NCBI GenBank assembly: GCA_964034945.1
Contig: OZ035963.1
Span: 65,988,682 to 66,052,681 of the forward strand
Origin: Chrysopilus asiliformis
Lineage: Eukaryota; Arthropoda; Insecta; Diptera; Rhagionidae
Direction of reading: 5' to 3'
DNA length: 64,000 bases
Shown here: piece by piece, positions 32,601-45,625 of the stretch
How the letters are laid out: every line of letters begins with the position of its first letter
Position numbering within the stretch: position 1 is the stretch's first letter
Position numbers and translations under genes: made by a program
Notes under the pieces: generated by a model
Database searches by the model: none
Seen by the model: the letters and a program-made list of their open reading frames with translations, nothing else
What the model was told of the DNA's origin: nothing

Positions 32601-35600
32601 GGCAAATTTAGTGAAATGCCGCGAGGTCCGTTGGGCCGGTATATTGAGGTTCCCGATAAAAAGTGGCGTGGTGTGATTGAATCTCTGCTTGGTGGTCTGA
32701 TTAATGCGTTTTTGGTTAATTCAGCCAGCGATCGAACTATGCTGGAGAAAATTATGAAACAGTATTGCCCACAGGTCAAGAATACAATTATTATTTCAAA
32801 GTTTCACAAGAAGGTGAGTTGCACATCAATTGGTTAGGCGGTGAGTGCTGGAAAATTTGATAAAATGTTTTTTTTTCTGTTCAGGTTTACGATACCCGAA
32901 GTGGATCGGTTCCGGAAGTTTCAGGCGCAAAACTCTTTATGAACGAGATCATCTGCAAGGACCCAGTCGTTATGAATTGCCTAATAGATCGGTGTGGCGT
33001 AGAGACAGTTTTGTTTGTGGAGAACCAGCAGCTGGCAATCGATTTGACGTCGGAACAAGAGAATGTTCCACAAAATCTCCGACGTTTGATCCTTTTGGAG
33101 CCTCTGTTGGAGTACCTTCCGGCGCCACAATATCGAACGTACGCTTTGAATCCACGTCCACCGAGATATCTGCAAGTCAGCATGGGACAAATAAAAACGT
33201 ATGTCCATCTCAATCGATGCGGATTTCGGGGAATTTGTTTAATTTTTTTCGTATATTTTAGTCAATTACAAAATGAGATCAAACAGTACAAAGAGCAGGA
33301 GGCTCAATTGGAGAACAGATTGCGATCAATCGGGGAGAAATTGAAGGCGCTTTATGTTCAACAGAAACGAACGGATGAGAATGTTTACAAGCATAAAACA
33401 TCTATTAAAATGAATTGTGGTGAAATTGAAGAATTGGAAAATGTCGAATATCCAAATGAACATGGTTTGGAAGTATTGGTAAGAGTTTTGCAAATGATAT
33501 GCTGACTGTTTTGTTGTGAAATTTAAATTACGTTGTTTTAAGGGCTGTCAAAAAACTGCTATAATTTTTGGCCCTGCGAATTCTTGTGTTTTTGCGATTT
33601 TTTGGTAGATAAATTCACTTATTTTAAGCGTTGTTTCCACATAAAAAAACTTGGGAAAATTTTACTCGGAAAAATTTGTTTTGTAGACATTTTGCGGCTT
33701 CTAGTCAGTGGGAACGAGGCCCTAAGATATTAGCATAAGTTCAAATTGTTCGAAAATTGTGAAAATGAAATTAAGTGAGATAGAGTAAGTACAATTGACA
33801 TGAAAACAGCGCGAAAAGACGTGCAGATAAGAAAGTATTGTTTACAATTGAATCAAAAATATCAAAAATATCATCTGCAGTGGCGCCTTATTAAAAATTA
33901 TCGCAAAAAGTATTTTTATTTTATTATTTAGAGGAAACTAGATGAATTGAGAAAGACATTTAATTTTTGTACGCGTTTGTTTGCCAAAAAATTATTTTTT
34001 TTGTCCATTCACAGAAAAAGGAACTACTGGAGTACCAAAAAACTAAAAATAATCTCAGTGCTGAAAAGGAGGCTAAAGAAATGAATCTGAATGAAGCATC
34101 GAAAGATGCGATCCGGAAGAAAGTTGAACTTGAAGAACAGGAGACGAAAATTCAGAAAATTGAGCGAGATTTAGAATCTTATCGGGTGAGTGATTCATTT
34201 TGCGAACTGAACCGTGTTGCATTTGTCACATTGCGCGAGTTCTAATGATGAAGCAGAATTTTTTCCAAGGGGAAGGGGGATGGGGTTGCGGCATGATCTG
34301 GACTATATTTATATATCTTTTAGTAAAAGCTTTAGTAAAATCATTTTTTGCCTCTCGCCCCTTTGCTGATAATTTTTTTTGTTGTTTTATCAAAGAATAT
34401 CAAGAAATCGCAGCTCTAAAAATTTTTGGAGCTAATAAACATTCGACGTCGCAAAATTTCAAGTTTTGGTGCATTGCCAGGGGCAATTGTCAAATACTTT
34501 ATATGAGGGCATACAAAATTCTTATGAAAAAATCCCTTATTTGCGACAATAGTGTGAGCATTTAAGCTAATGATTTGAGGCTAGCTTGAAAAACGTCTTA
34601 ACTATACGAGAAATATTCGCCATGGGAGACAATATATTTTTTTAAAATTGCTCGCGCTAGCTTTAATAATTGATGTGATTATTTTAAAATAGTTTTTATT
34701 TTACAGATACAAATCGACAACAAATGTTTGGAAATGCAAACATTAAAAAACAAAGAGGCCTATTGGGAGGGGAGTTTGGAGAAACTGAAAGATGAACTAC
34801 AAAGTTTAAATGTAGGAAGGAAGTTTTTTTTCAATTTTATAAAGATGAAACTTGTCTAAACTATACCTAAGATAAATCAGAGACCTCTCCAGGTCGAACG
34901 GTTTTTCAAAGTCCCGTGATTCTGTTTTTCATAGTAAATCTGTTTAAATCGGTATTTTTTATTCGACATTCCAGTTAAAAAAAATTAACAATTGATCTTT
35001 TGCTTAAATAGTTTTGAATTAAAAAAAGTTTTGATTTGTATTTTTTAACTATTGTAATTTCGTGTTTTTTTTTGAAATTCCAGAAAGACCATGATACAAA
35101 TAAAGCGCGACTTCATTTGGTAACCGATGAAGCGGCTCGAAGTGGAGCCCGCGTTGATTCGAATCGGTCTGAGGATGAACTAACTGAACTTATTAACAAC
35201 TTGAAGCGGAAAGTCAGGTATTTTGAGAGAAAAATATAATGGCGAATTCGATTTTTATGAAAAAAAAATTGACTTTCATTTGCAGAGAAATTTGTTCAGC
35301 AAACGAGAAAATTGAGGATATTAAAAGCATTTTAGATGACAAACAAATTAAATATGAGAAGAATGAGATTTTGGTTGAGACGATCGGAGGAACGTTAGAT
35401 TTGGTAAGTCTATTGCTATTTAAACACCTTTCACACACTACCACAGACTTAGGGGCTATTCATAAAATAAGTCACGCTAATTTCCGCCGCCATATTGTTT
35501 GCAAGTTTACTTACAGGTTCATAAGATTAAAATTTTGGAATTTTAACATTGTAATAGAAATCAGCAACTCTTAGGATCCAGCAAGATTGATTTTCCTGAG

Positions 35601-36679
35601 AAGAAATGCAAAACAGACAATTTTTCCTTCCTAAAATATCCTTGGGATCCGAATTTTGAAATTCTAACACCAGGTTCGTTCTCAGTAACCTCGAAAACCT
35701 TCGAGTGCTAATTTTTCTGGGTGAAAATGGGAAGAAGGATATTTGCGTTATCCTTACAGGACCTCCCGTACGACAAATTTCAATGTTTAGATGGCGGATT
35801 CAGATTCAGCGACCTTAAAAACATCTGAATACCAAAATTCAACTCATAAAATCCACTTTTTATAGTTTTGGCCAAAAAAGCAGACCAAATGTCCGCTGAC
35901 AGTTATTTTTGGAAAGTTATTTTTGGAACCCCAGTTATTTTTGGAAAATAAACCATTTTCAATATTGCTTTAATAAAAAATAAAACAGAAAATTCACTTT
36001 TTTTTTTACTTTCAGTTGAAAAAATCTCGGATCCAAAGATTTAAAAATTTGAGTAATTTAAAACGTCATATGGCACTGCGTGTGAAATTCACGTTTGATG
36101 TAAGTTTTCAATATTGATGTTTCTAATAATAAAAATTTGGATAAAAACTTACTAAAAAATGTTATTTTTATTTGTTCACAGGCAATTTTGAAAATAAAAC
36201 AGTACGGTGGAAATATCGATATCGACCACAATGACCAAAAATTGACTATGTCTGTGGTGCCACGTGATAATCACATCAACGGCGCTGTTTCCAATACCAA
36301 ATCCCTATCGGGAGGTGAGCGTTCGTTCTCAACGGTTGCATTTTTATTATCCCTTTGGGCGTGTGTTGATCATCCATTTTATTTCTTGGACGAATATGAT
36401 GTTTTCACGGTAATTTTCAAGAAAGAATAATTTAAAACTTTGAAATTAAATGAAATATTTGCAGGATCAAGTGAATCGAGAGATCATGACAAAGTTGTTG
36501 CTTAATGAGGCTGAAAAGAAGCCACATCGCCAGTATACGTTCTTATCACCACAAGATATGTCATTTGTTCAAGCCTCCTCAACTATTAAAATTCATAAGT
36601 ACGACGTAATTTGGTACCTTTGGCTTGAATTTTTAATATTTTTTTTATTGCTTGCAGATTGTCTGAACCTGAACGATAA
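29647..36679 (+). CDS. SMC6: Structural maintenance of chromosomes protein 6 (SMC6)
   Basis: ATPase of the SMC5/6 complex, which acts in the nucleus in recombinational repair and chromosome segregation. I assembled 18 exons with matching phases: 29647-29721, 29922-30144, 30631-30904, 30967-31093, 31445-31522, 31583-31755, 32026-32229, 32291-32813, 32885-33198, 33262-33478, 34015-34185, 34707-34811, 35084-35217, 35286-35403, 36016-36099, 36182-36409, 36465-36598 and 36658-36679. The product is about 1067 aa, close to the family length. Walker A is GSNGSGKS (about 68-75) after NFMCHSNL. The hinge lies at about 470-660 between two coiled coils. The signature LSGGE (982-986) precedes Walker B FYFLDE (about 1006-1011). 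The protein ends KLSEPER, in a 22-nt last exon. Several introns carry MITE-like or other repeats. Confidence 0.96.
30310..30490. repeat. Dispersed repeat in SMC6 intron 2
   Basis: Shares TTTTACCGTTATCGAGATATTTC and CCTAATATTTTATTCGTCGGGTT with the copy at 21385-21690 and, in part, with 46490-46690. Non-coding. Confidence 0.6.
31224..31387. mobile_element. MITE-like element, CTGTCCATAAAAT family, copy 2 (SMC6 intron 4)
   Basis: About 163 bp. The left end is GCTGTCCATAAAATATACG and the right end is CGACGTATTTTATGGACAG, which are inverted repeats. The interior has CCCCTCTCCCTCC-type pyrimidine tracts, as in the copy at 31819-31988. Confidence 0.75.
31819..31988. mobile_element. MITE-like element, CTGTCCATAAAAT family, copy 3 (SMC6 intron 6)
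   Basis: About 170 bp. The left end GCTATCTATAAATTACGTCAC and the right end GTGATACATTTTATGAACAGC are diverged inverted repeats of the family consensus. The interior is again pyrimidine-rich (GGATCCTTTCCACCTCCC). It is older than copy 2, judging by its end mismatches. Confidence 0.65.
34290..34560. repeat. Family F1 repeat fragment in SMC6 intron 11
   Basis: Contains CAGGGGCAATTGTCAAATACTTTATATGAGGGCA, split here only by line breaks in reading. This corresponds to CATATAGAGTATTTGACGATTG on the other strand at 49455 and 63755. The open frame at 34200-34565 lies in this repeat. Confidence 0.5.
35453..35515. mobile_element. MITE-like end fragment, SMC6 intron 14
   Basis: GGGGCTATTCATAAAATAAGTCACGCTAA resembles one end of the CTGTCCATAAAAT family. 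No opposite end is clear, so it is a solo or truncated copy. Confidence 0.45.
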
Positions 36680-37812
36680 GAATCGACAATTTTTTTTAGT
36701 TATTAGTATTCAAAGAATGTTACATATTTTAATATATTAACTGATTTTTCTATTGCATAAATGGTTTAAAAATAGTAAACCTTTTCTTGTTTAATCATAA
36801 AAAAAAGTCCAAATAAAAAAAGATTGAAGTGTTTTTTGTGCCCTCGAACCAAAACCGAACCAGATCCAAAAACTTTTGCTTTGCATTTCTGTTTGAAATA
36901 CGTTTTTACAAAACTTTCGTACGATCGTTGTCAATTTTTTTTGAAATTCATTCAGATTGCATGCCTAAAAATAAAATTGAATTGAAGTGCCCTTTCAGAA
37001 TACTTTACTATATTATCTCCTGGCATTTATCACTTTTCTGATGTTCGTAATTATGACCGTCATAGCACAGCAGTTTCCCCATCCCAAAAACGGAAAAGTA
37101 ATAAAAATACTGCAATTTTTTGTATATTTTTTATCCAAAAGAAACTATTATAACAGTTAAAATTGTGCAATAATCATTTTTATATAATAACTTTCTTAAA
37201 ATGTAAAAGTATTTATATATAAAACAAAAAAAGAAAATATCAAGGCCACAAATTGACTAAATTTCGGCTGCTCATTAATAAATACTAGAATTTAGTTTTC
37301 GAATAGAATTTCATATACTTTTTACATCGGGAGGTTAAGAACAAGCGTTAGCAGAAAGGTGGAGAGGGGGGAGGTAGGGTTTATAAGAGTAGGAAAAATC
37401 TCACATTTTTTTATTTTTTTCCATTTGATCCGCTGCTTTTTATGTAAACACCTTGAAAACTGCTAATTGCACAAAAAAAAACCTAAAAAGAGCCCTCAAA
37501 AACAACCTAAAACCTTTCGAATCCCATATATGGAGAAAGTTAAGGAATGGTAACAGGATTTTTAGGCTTTTACAAGTTTTGCCTTTACATACAGTTCGAA
37601 AATAAGTGCTAAGTTTTTAAAATCTTTGCAAAAGTGGAATTCCTAACGACAAAATTGTAAAAAGTATATTCAATTGAATTCAATTTTAGTAACCACAAAA
37701 AAATCACATTAATGGCATCCTACTTTTTATTTATTTACAATAATTGAATTTGGTTTTTCCTGTTTGAGCTCCACTTTTGTTGAGTATTTTTCTCAGTTTC
37801 CTTAATTATGTT
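36680..37812. other. Convergent 3' region of SMC6 and the M13 peptidase
   Basis: AT-rich sequence between two convergent genes. AATAAA at 36812-36817 fits SMC6. On the minus strand two overlapping AATAAA sites at 37726-37735 lie about 80 bp past the peptidase stop. No gene is seen between them. Confidence 0.6.
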
Positions 37813-40800
37813 TTACCAAATTCGACATCGATCTTCTTTGGGATACATGCCAGCTCCCGGTTTGCAATCAAATGTGGAGCTAAATTCTGGCGAATTAGAG
37901 AGCACTCCTTGGAGGCGAATTCGCCCGGGGCAGTGGGAATCTTCGGCGGCGTACCTCAAACCTGCCGCTGTATAACTTTCACACCATAAATTCCCAAACG
38001 AGATGAACAAAAGCTGCTCGTGGGTGTATTTTTCCAGTCCAGGTAGGAGTTTCTCCTTTCCAATAGTTTTCACTAGCAATTTGTAGGCGTAGTATGCTTC
38101 CCGTAGCCCACCATTGTCCGCTATGTTTTCACCTAAGCTCAATTCACCGTCAATCTGTTGGGAGATTTTATTGAAAATTTCATTGAAAACAAGGAAATGT
38201 TAATTGGATTTTAGTCTATTTACATATTCGTTGATATCTGTTAGATAATATTTGCTGTATTGCTTTATGAAGCATGATGTCCGATTAATGTATTCATTAA
38301 TCGTGCTATTTGTCCACCATTGCCTCATGTTGCCACTTTTATCAAACATCCGTCCACTGTCGTCAAATCCGTGTGTGAGTTCGTGGCCCAAAATCGTTCC
38401 AATCGCACCATAATTTAGGGCTCTGTAATATGTTTTTATGCCTTGATTATACAGTTTCAGTTTGTTTAAATGATGGGAAAAGTAAGTATTCTAGCAATAA
38501 TTTTAACTCGGAACAAATATCCACATAGATACCTAATATAATATAAAGTTTTCGCATAATAATTTGTTTTTACGCCAAAGCAAACCAAAAGTGATTTGTT
38601 CCAGCAAATAATAAAGACAGAATTTGATGTTACATAACTTTAACGATTCTCGACTGGTAAGATTTATAAGGGTTGATGCTAGCATTTTTTAATTTTGAAT
38701 TATATCAAAAATTTTAACACTTACTCTAATCCTAATTCATAGAATGGAAATTGCAAAATAGCAATTGGTACAGCTGTAAAAATTTAAAAAAAAATTTTAA
38801 AACTAGTTTGATTATATTGAAAACAATTAAGTTTACTTATTCTATTCGCTTGGAATGTATAAAAAGCATTAACATTTGTCGGTGTTGTCGCCCATTCATA
38901 TTCATTAACTTTATTCAATGTTTTCAGTTTCTTTTTCATTTTCCATTTTAGAATCCCCATCATGTTGTCCAAATGTGTGCTAACGTTGACCTCAACTTCG
39001 CCATAATGTTCATCGAGTTCCGTCTTATTAAGAATCCACTCTGGGAAGCCAATGAAACTCTTTATACTTCCGGATTTTTCCAGTGTGTGAACTTTGGTTT
39101 GTTCGTCCATCCAGCTGGTTGCCTTTACAAAAGCATTGAATGACCTTTGAATGTTGCTCAACATTGTCTCGACTTTTGGACGGGTTTCCGTAAGGAATTT
39201 CTCATCGATAATTGCATGACTAACTGCTAGCCCCATCATGGTATTTATACCTCCTGAACAATACAAGGAACGTGATTGTGAGCCTTCCGTTTTTATCACA
39301 CTTCTTGTGTATTCGTTGTGAAGTCGCCTTAAATCGGACGTGGTGTGAATTATTAGTTCTTCAATTATGCTCCACCAAATGAAGAGTTCGATGTGAGACA
39401 TTGGAGTCTCTGCGACGAATGTCGATATAGCCTGGGGGGAAGGTCAGAAAAAAATATAGTTTTTGTATTCAATTGTGAAATATCTCCCAATTTTTACCTG
39501 TAAATATTTAATATCAGTTTTGCTTGTAATTATCAAACCCGTATCAATGTTGAACCCAGCTCCAGGTATGCCAGCCAGCATCATATTAACGTATTTCTTC
39601 CAAATCGTAACATTTTTCGGACTTATAGGTTCATCTGTTTGTTTTTGTAGCTCTTCTATTGAGACATTTTCGATATCTTCCAAAGGATTCTGTTGTCCTT
39701 TAGTTGCATTTTCGGCGTCTTCGTTTAACTAATTTGAATATATAAGATTTTTTCTTAAACTGATTTGAAATTTATTTATTTTTCGTTCATTTTAGATTAC
39801 CTTATAAATAAACTTCGTTATCCGGACGATTTCAACAGCAGCACTGCTCAGGCCGTCTACCATTTCTTCAACATTTGCTTCAGGCTCTGTAGCCACAATC
39901 ATTACGGCCATCACTTTCCTTATGTACGATAAATAAGCGGTCAGCGCTGTACTTGTGGTGCTTTCTTCCTTTTCATTTTCAGAATCTTCTGTGCTTTCTT
40001 CTGAGACCATCTTATGTTTCGCCTTTCGAAGGCGAATATAGTGAGTATCGTCATTGCTAAAAATTGATTATGGAAAAAAAGATGTAAGTTTCTTAAAATA
40101 TTGAATATGTTTTTCAGATCGATTTATTATTTTTGTCTTTCATCACGTTTCTTTATACTTTTTTATTTTTTAATATATATCCTTCCTTTGAGATATTGTT
40201 ACGAACTTTTTGACTCCAGAATCGGATTTATCGACCCCAAAAACTCCGGATGAGATTTTCTCCGGAAACTTTGCGGAAAAAGATAATCACGTTATCCTTG
40301 CAGCACCTTCTGTTATCCTTACAGACTTTTTAATGTCGGAATCTGATTCAGCGACCCCAACAATCCCCAATGGAGATTTTCTCCGGAAAATTTGAGGAAA
40401 ATGATAATTACGTCATCCTTACAGGACCTTCTGTTATCCTTACAGACTTTTTAACGTCAGAATCGAATTCAGCGACCCCAAAAAACCCCGAAATTCCCCA
40501 AATGAGATTTTTTTCCAGAAAATTAGAGGAAAGGGACAATCAAGTTGTCCTTGTTTTTCAATTCTGGAGCTCTTAAATCGTATTTTTAGTAATTTTTGTA
40601 CAATTTCTCAAAAAACTTTTTTTTTTAAAATATTTTTCTCTACTTACAAGGGAAGTGCAGCACCGGTTTCAGGTGTCCCAATTGCAATTCTATTAACAGT
40701 TCTATTTGTCGGATCCGCAAAAATATCAAATCCAATAATCACATCCATCCCCATTGATCTCTTGATGTTGACCAAAGATTCGACCCAATCGAATGAATTG

Positions 40801-43800
40801 CTGGTCTCATTGCTCGCGTCCGTTCTATTTAAATAGCTTGGGATCGGTGGTAGTTTGTATTCCTTGAGGTAGGCCAGAATTGGTGTTACTCCAAGCTCGT
40901 CCATTTCTTCCGTGTTTATACAAGCTTTAAACATTTGTTTCGCTTTTATGACAGCACCAGCTTCTGTAGAAGATTCATTCGTTTGAAGGAATTTTCTTAT
41001 CGACCGCATTATCCTTGCTTGTCGTTCACTGAACCAATCGTGGGAGGTTGAAGAATCTGGTCTGGGGTATTCTTCACCCCAATTTCCACAAGTGAATTGA
41101 TAGAAGTCCTCGCAAGGATCAGCTTTCAGGTCCATAGTTTGAAGGAGATTCGAGGCTGCTCGAAGGCACTCCTTGCTCTCACACACATTCATAACATTAT
41201 GTACTGGAATTAAGGTATTTAAAAAAAAAATTGCTCATAAAGGATTGATATTTTTGTTACCTTTACACGCGATTGCTATAATCGCTATAATTAAAATTAA
41301 AATCACTAATATTAACGCTAAAAATACTGCTTTATGATAATATTTTCTACGAAATCTGTAATAAAATAATAATAAATATTTTAAAATTTTTATAGAGTTA
41401 CAAAATATGATTGTTTTACTTGGACTGCACTGCAACGAGAAAAGGATTGTGAAAGCCCGATTTTCCATTTTGTTCACTTGACCTTGGCCCTCCTGCTGTA
41501 GAAAAAAAAATAAGAATTTTCAAAAAAAAAAAGTTTTTTTTTGAGAATCTTGAGGGGTTAAAATTTATAGAAGAGGTTTTTTTGATGGCAGACACTTTGG
41601 TATTTTTTCGTTTCTAACAGAAAATCTATGCCAGACACACGAGTACTGAGTGTTTTAAGTAATTCTAAAATTACAAAAGGCAATGAGGAAGTCTGGGCAT
41701 GAAATTAATAACATTTATTATCTTTATCAGACTCATACAACTCTGTGTTATTGAAATTAAAAATGATATCAATTAAATGCGTTTACTATAATTTAAAAAA
41801 ATCTATAACGACAATGTCCGTTGGTCACGCAATATTTTTGGTTCATTGAACTGAGAGAAAAGCAGCAACGATGAATTAATAATACAAAAAAAAAAATCCA
41901 ATTAAATTATAGATTCAAAAATTCAGTTCAACTTATTTTACTTAATTTTAAAAGATAAATCTGTTGGTTTATAGAAAGATTTTTTTATAAAAAAAATGTA
42001 AGTAATTTTTGTCAGTTTTATGAGCTACTAGTTTGGCTACTCATCGTTGACGGGCTAAAGTTATTTGTATAAGTTTTTTTTAGCACAAAAACAAACGAGA
42101 AATAACTTAAAAACTTCTGAAAAAATAGAAGTCCTGAAGCTACGCCGAATATTGAAATTCTAATACCCGATTTTTGAAAGGGAATTCAAAGGTTTCCACA
42201 GCCATAAGATATGTAAAGTTATCTGATAAATATTTAATCTAATAAGAAAACTGTGGTGATAAATTTGACTGTTGTCGGTAAACTCGCAAAAATGACATGT
42301 TTATATGAAGGAGATAGAAAAGAGTAGTTCAGTTGAATTTTTATGTATGGAATAGTTATCTAAAATCACATTCTAGAAACATTTTGGAGAAAATGGTACC
42401 TCAGTAGAAAAAATCCTCCTTTTCAGGAGAATGAAAAAACTGAAATGACTGCGTCACATGACCATAACTTCTGAAGGGTTTGGCGCATAATAAAACATTT
42501 CCAGAATTACGTGCTTAAGTTCATAAGCCGGAATTCCATGATATTAGTTTCATGTTACTTAATTTTCAATATGCATTTAAAACTACCAGCGATATTAAAG
42601 TAGAAATTATAATGATTTCTTTAATAAGCATAAATTGTAATTTTAATTTTGTAGCAAATATCTATCGTTGACGTCGAATGATTAGAATCAATTTTCTTTT
42701 GTTATGAAGATCTCAAAATTTCCGGAAAAGTCATCTGCGAGTTATACTCACGAAATCATGATTTGTATAATTAAGAACGTCATATGGGAGTGCAATAAAA
42801 ATATTAGATATATTTCAGTGAATTACAGCCAGCACACAAGTCAAAGTTTGTTCTCATAAGCATTAAACTTATTTTTTTATGCAATTTACTGCTATAAAAA
42901 TTATCGTTAGATAATTTGATTATAATAAATACGTTTATACATTATGAAATCAATTTTATTTTTGTTATGAGAAATTTGCTTTGAGGTATTTAAAAAATTT
43001 CATTAGGTTGCTTCAAAATAGATTCTTGGGTGAAAAGTTTAATTTGAAACATTAATCATTTCTAATTTTTCCTCCAATTTACTGCGAATTAAAAAAAATC
43101 CGAAAATAAATAAAACGACTCTATGCTTAACTTCCTACCCTATGCAAAAAACAGTAAATAAATATTCGAGATAATTAGTAGCTACATTAAACACGTGAGA
43201 ATTTCAAATTGCTGACAAAGTTACAGTCCCATGTTTGTTAATAGCTAAAGTATAAATTATTTTTTCACACCTAATTTGACATTGAACACATATAATTGTG
43301 AACTTTGTTTGCATTTTCTCTTTATCTTATGAATTTTTTCATCCAAGTTTGGAGCTATCCACATTTTATTAAGTGATACGGAAAAATATTTAAATTTCTC
43401 AAATCCAAATCTGAGGCGACAATTTTTTTAGATGCGCAAAACGATTCTAGGAATTTTTCGAAAACGGTGAAAAATCTAGAAATGTTTGTCGAACCTAAGG
43501 AGATAAACTAAGTTTTTTGTAAACATTGTGTTTATAAAGTATGCGTTAAAAAACGGGTAAACAATTTTTCCGCACTTTAAGTTGAATCGAAAGTTGCAAA
43601 TTTGAATGCAATTTATTTAAATTAAAAAATAATAATCTATTTCTTTGAAATTAAGTCATTTTTCATTACATTTTGTACTAAAGCTAGCAATTTTTTAATT
43701 GAGCTGAATTTAATATTAATAAAACATGAGATTTAAAAAAAATCTACTTTTTACAGTTTGTGTCCAGAAGAAAAGAACCGCGTTTTTTGCAAAGTAAAAA

Positions 43801-44100
43801 AAATATTTATTCACTTCTTATTTTACATTGAAGCAGTTTTCAAATGACAAGTCGCAAGTATTTTACATGCCGTGTAATTTTCGCACATTTTTGGCATACT
43901 TTCAACCAGTTTTTCTGCGTAATCCACGGACAAGGGGGCCCAATTTTTTTTTAAATAGCGCGTAACATCACAAAAAAGCTAAACTTGCATTTAAATTAAA
44001 TCCTCTCCGAATTATCCGAGAAATTACTAAAATTCTACTTACTTGGTGTTCCATTAACTCTACCTTCTGTCGTCCAAACTGGTGATTTATTGTTATCCAT
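37813..44100 (-). CDS. Neprilysin-like M13 zinc metallopeptidase, type II membrane protein
   Basis: Membrane-bound ectopeptidase that would cleave signalling peptides outside the cell. Ten exons: 44100-44043, 41495-41420, 41355-41261, 41203-40648, 40056-39801, 39728-39498, 39431-38837, 38773-38725, 38422-38224 and 38154-37813, giving 818 aa. The cytoplasmic tail (1-54) starts MDNNKSPVWTTEG. One membrane helix (VFLALILVILILIIAII) is at about 55-72. The M13 N domain opens with CLRAASNLLQTMDLKADPC. NAFY (612-615) is the substrate-binding motif. Zinc motif HELTH (652-656, in GTILGHELTHGFDDSG) and the third ligand E714 in GENIADNGGL are intact. The end CRIW matches the family CxxW. An acidic, Ser/Thr-rich insert (EESTEDSENEKEEST) lies near residue 280. 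All catalytic residues are present. The exact member (Nep1 to Nep5 type) is not resolved. Confidence 0.95.
40203..40553. repeat. Tandem repeat of about 121 bp, three copies, in a peptidase intron
   Basis: Units start near 40203, 40324 and 40445. Each has GACTTTTTAA(T/C)GTC(G/A)GAATC, then TCAGCGACCCCAA, GAGATTTTCTCCGGAAAATT and TTATCCTTACAGGACCTTC. Related tandem units occur inverted at 52895-53165, with single pieces near 35640-35830, 16600 and 57000. Apparent reading frames here are repeat-derived. Confidence 0.75.
41496..44042 (-). other. M13 peptidase intron 1
   Basis: A 2.5-kb AT-rich intron between the N-terminal exon and the rest of the cytoplasmic tail. Positions 42290-42420 carry a family F1 repeat fragment. 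No other structure is recognised. Confidence 0.6.
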
Positions 44101-45530
44101 ATTAAAATTTTGTTTTTAAAAAGGTAATTATTTTATAACTGGTTTATCACATAAAATCACAATGCACTGAAATACTATTTTAAACTTAAACACCATAGTT
44201 TCAAGTCGATTTCCTGTCGTTATCTTTTTATGTTTATAATCCTTAATATCCTTGCGTGCTATAACCGGAACGCAAGTTACTAATATTTCATTACTGTAAA
44301 TAAAATCATGTTTTCACTTTATAAAAAAATCCGTTTTTAGAGCAACACCGTTGCGGTGAATTCTATTTTGAAAATTAAAATTCCTTTTTATGATGGCACT
44401 TAGAAAAGTCACAAGGATTTTCTTGATTGTCGTATGAAATTTTCAATAGGATACCAGAAAATAGCTGCCTCAATGATTCAAAATTACACTATGAATTTTT
44501 TAAAATCCATCAAGGACAGGAGTCAAGCGAAATTGTTTACTTAGCGATTTTCCAATAATGCACTTTTTAATAAAAAAAAAAATCTCTTGCACGAAACGTA
44601 ATGGAAAACACCTTGCTATGAGGGTTGAAAAACGATTTACTCTTCGACCCGGTAAATTCAATACGGAACACGGTAAAAATTGTATAGAGATTGTTGAAAA
44701 ATATAAAACGAACTGAATTATCTATCCGCTGGATTCTTGATCCTACCTTGAAGGATTAACCGGCACAACAGGCACTGGACTTATAATCACCTGTGACTTT
44801 TATATTCTTCGGTTCTTATACCTTAACGAATCGATTTGGTTCATCGATTATACGGTTGTATACCGTATTTTACCTGGTCAACCGGTATAAATGTATATTA
44901 TTAATATACACCTAAATAAAAGTCCAATAAAATATATCCATGTAATGATTTTCAAAGTGTTTTGCGGTGCAAGAAGGACTCTAGCCGTTGTTTACTCCAT
45001 ACAATCAATGTACTTGTATTTTTGTACGTATATACATAGTTTTAGAGTCCTGCATGATTATCTATTTGCCACCTTAATATATGCATACGAAATTTACTGA
45101 GGTTTAGTTTAATTTCATATCCATGATGGCTTATTGGAAGTGTGTGTTTGAAAAACATGCAACGAGTTTCATATTATGTTGTGTTTTGTGCATTAAAAGA
45201 GGGGGGAGAAGATAGACATATGGTCAGAAATATGTGTATTTGATGAGAAAAACTAATTGATAAAAGCAAATCCAGCCATATATGCAGATACGTACGTCAT
45301 TTGCTTATGGTGATCCTTTTTTTCAGGTAAGTATTGACAACAACATTTTTTTTAATTCCCGAAAGGCGTAATCCATTTCTGAATTAACTGCTAATGTATT
45401 TATTGATTATCTAAATGTTTTCAAGCACCTTTGGGCTACAAGTATTCTGGAGTTTTGTCAAAAATAGGTGATTTTAATCATAGCTTTAACAATTTACGAA
45501 TTCTATTATTTAATAAAATTCAAATGTCTT
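44101..45530. other. Upstream region of the M13 peptidase, no gene seen
   Basis: AT-rich sequence that should include the peptidase promoter. Short open frames at 44891-45100 and 45468-45698 have no protein-like features. Confidence 0.45.
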
Positions 45531-45544
45531 AGATTTGTTGATAA

Positions 45545-45625
45545 TGGAAGATCCATAAAATACGTCACAGTTATAGGGGTAGGGGGTGTGACGGAGGTTG
45601 TACTGTACGGAGGTTGTACGGATTT
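45545..45625. mobile_element. MITE-like end fragment plus short duplication
   Basis: GATCCATAAAATACGTCACAG matches the CTGTCCATAAAAT-family end. It is followed by G-rich sequence and a direct duplication of TGTAC(T)GTACGGAGGTTGTACGG. No second end is clear. Confidence 0.4.

Noticed and set aside
32845..33261. Plus-strand open frame overlapping SMC6 hinge exons
   Set aside because: It is a shadow of SMC6 exon 9 in another frame. The SMC6 frame has the hinge-like sequence and correct splice phases.
33932..33968. Possible extra SMC6 exon ([12 protein letters not shown]) preceded by TTATTTAG
   Set aside because: Its only usable donor leaves phase 1, and joining it to the next exon at 34015 creates an immediate stop. 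The direct junction 33478 to 34015 keeps frame.
40210..40576. Open frames encoding ESDSATPKTP-like peptides
   Set aside because: They come from the 121-bp tandem repeat in a peptidase intron and recur in repeat copies elsewhere.
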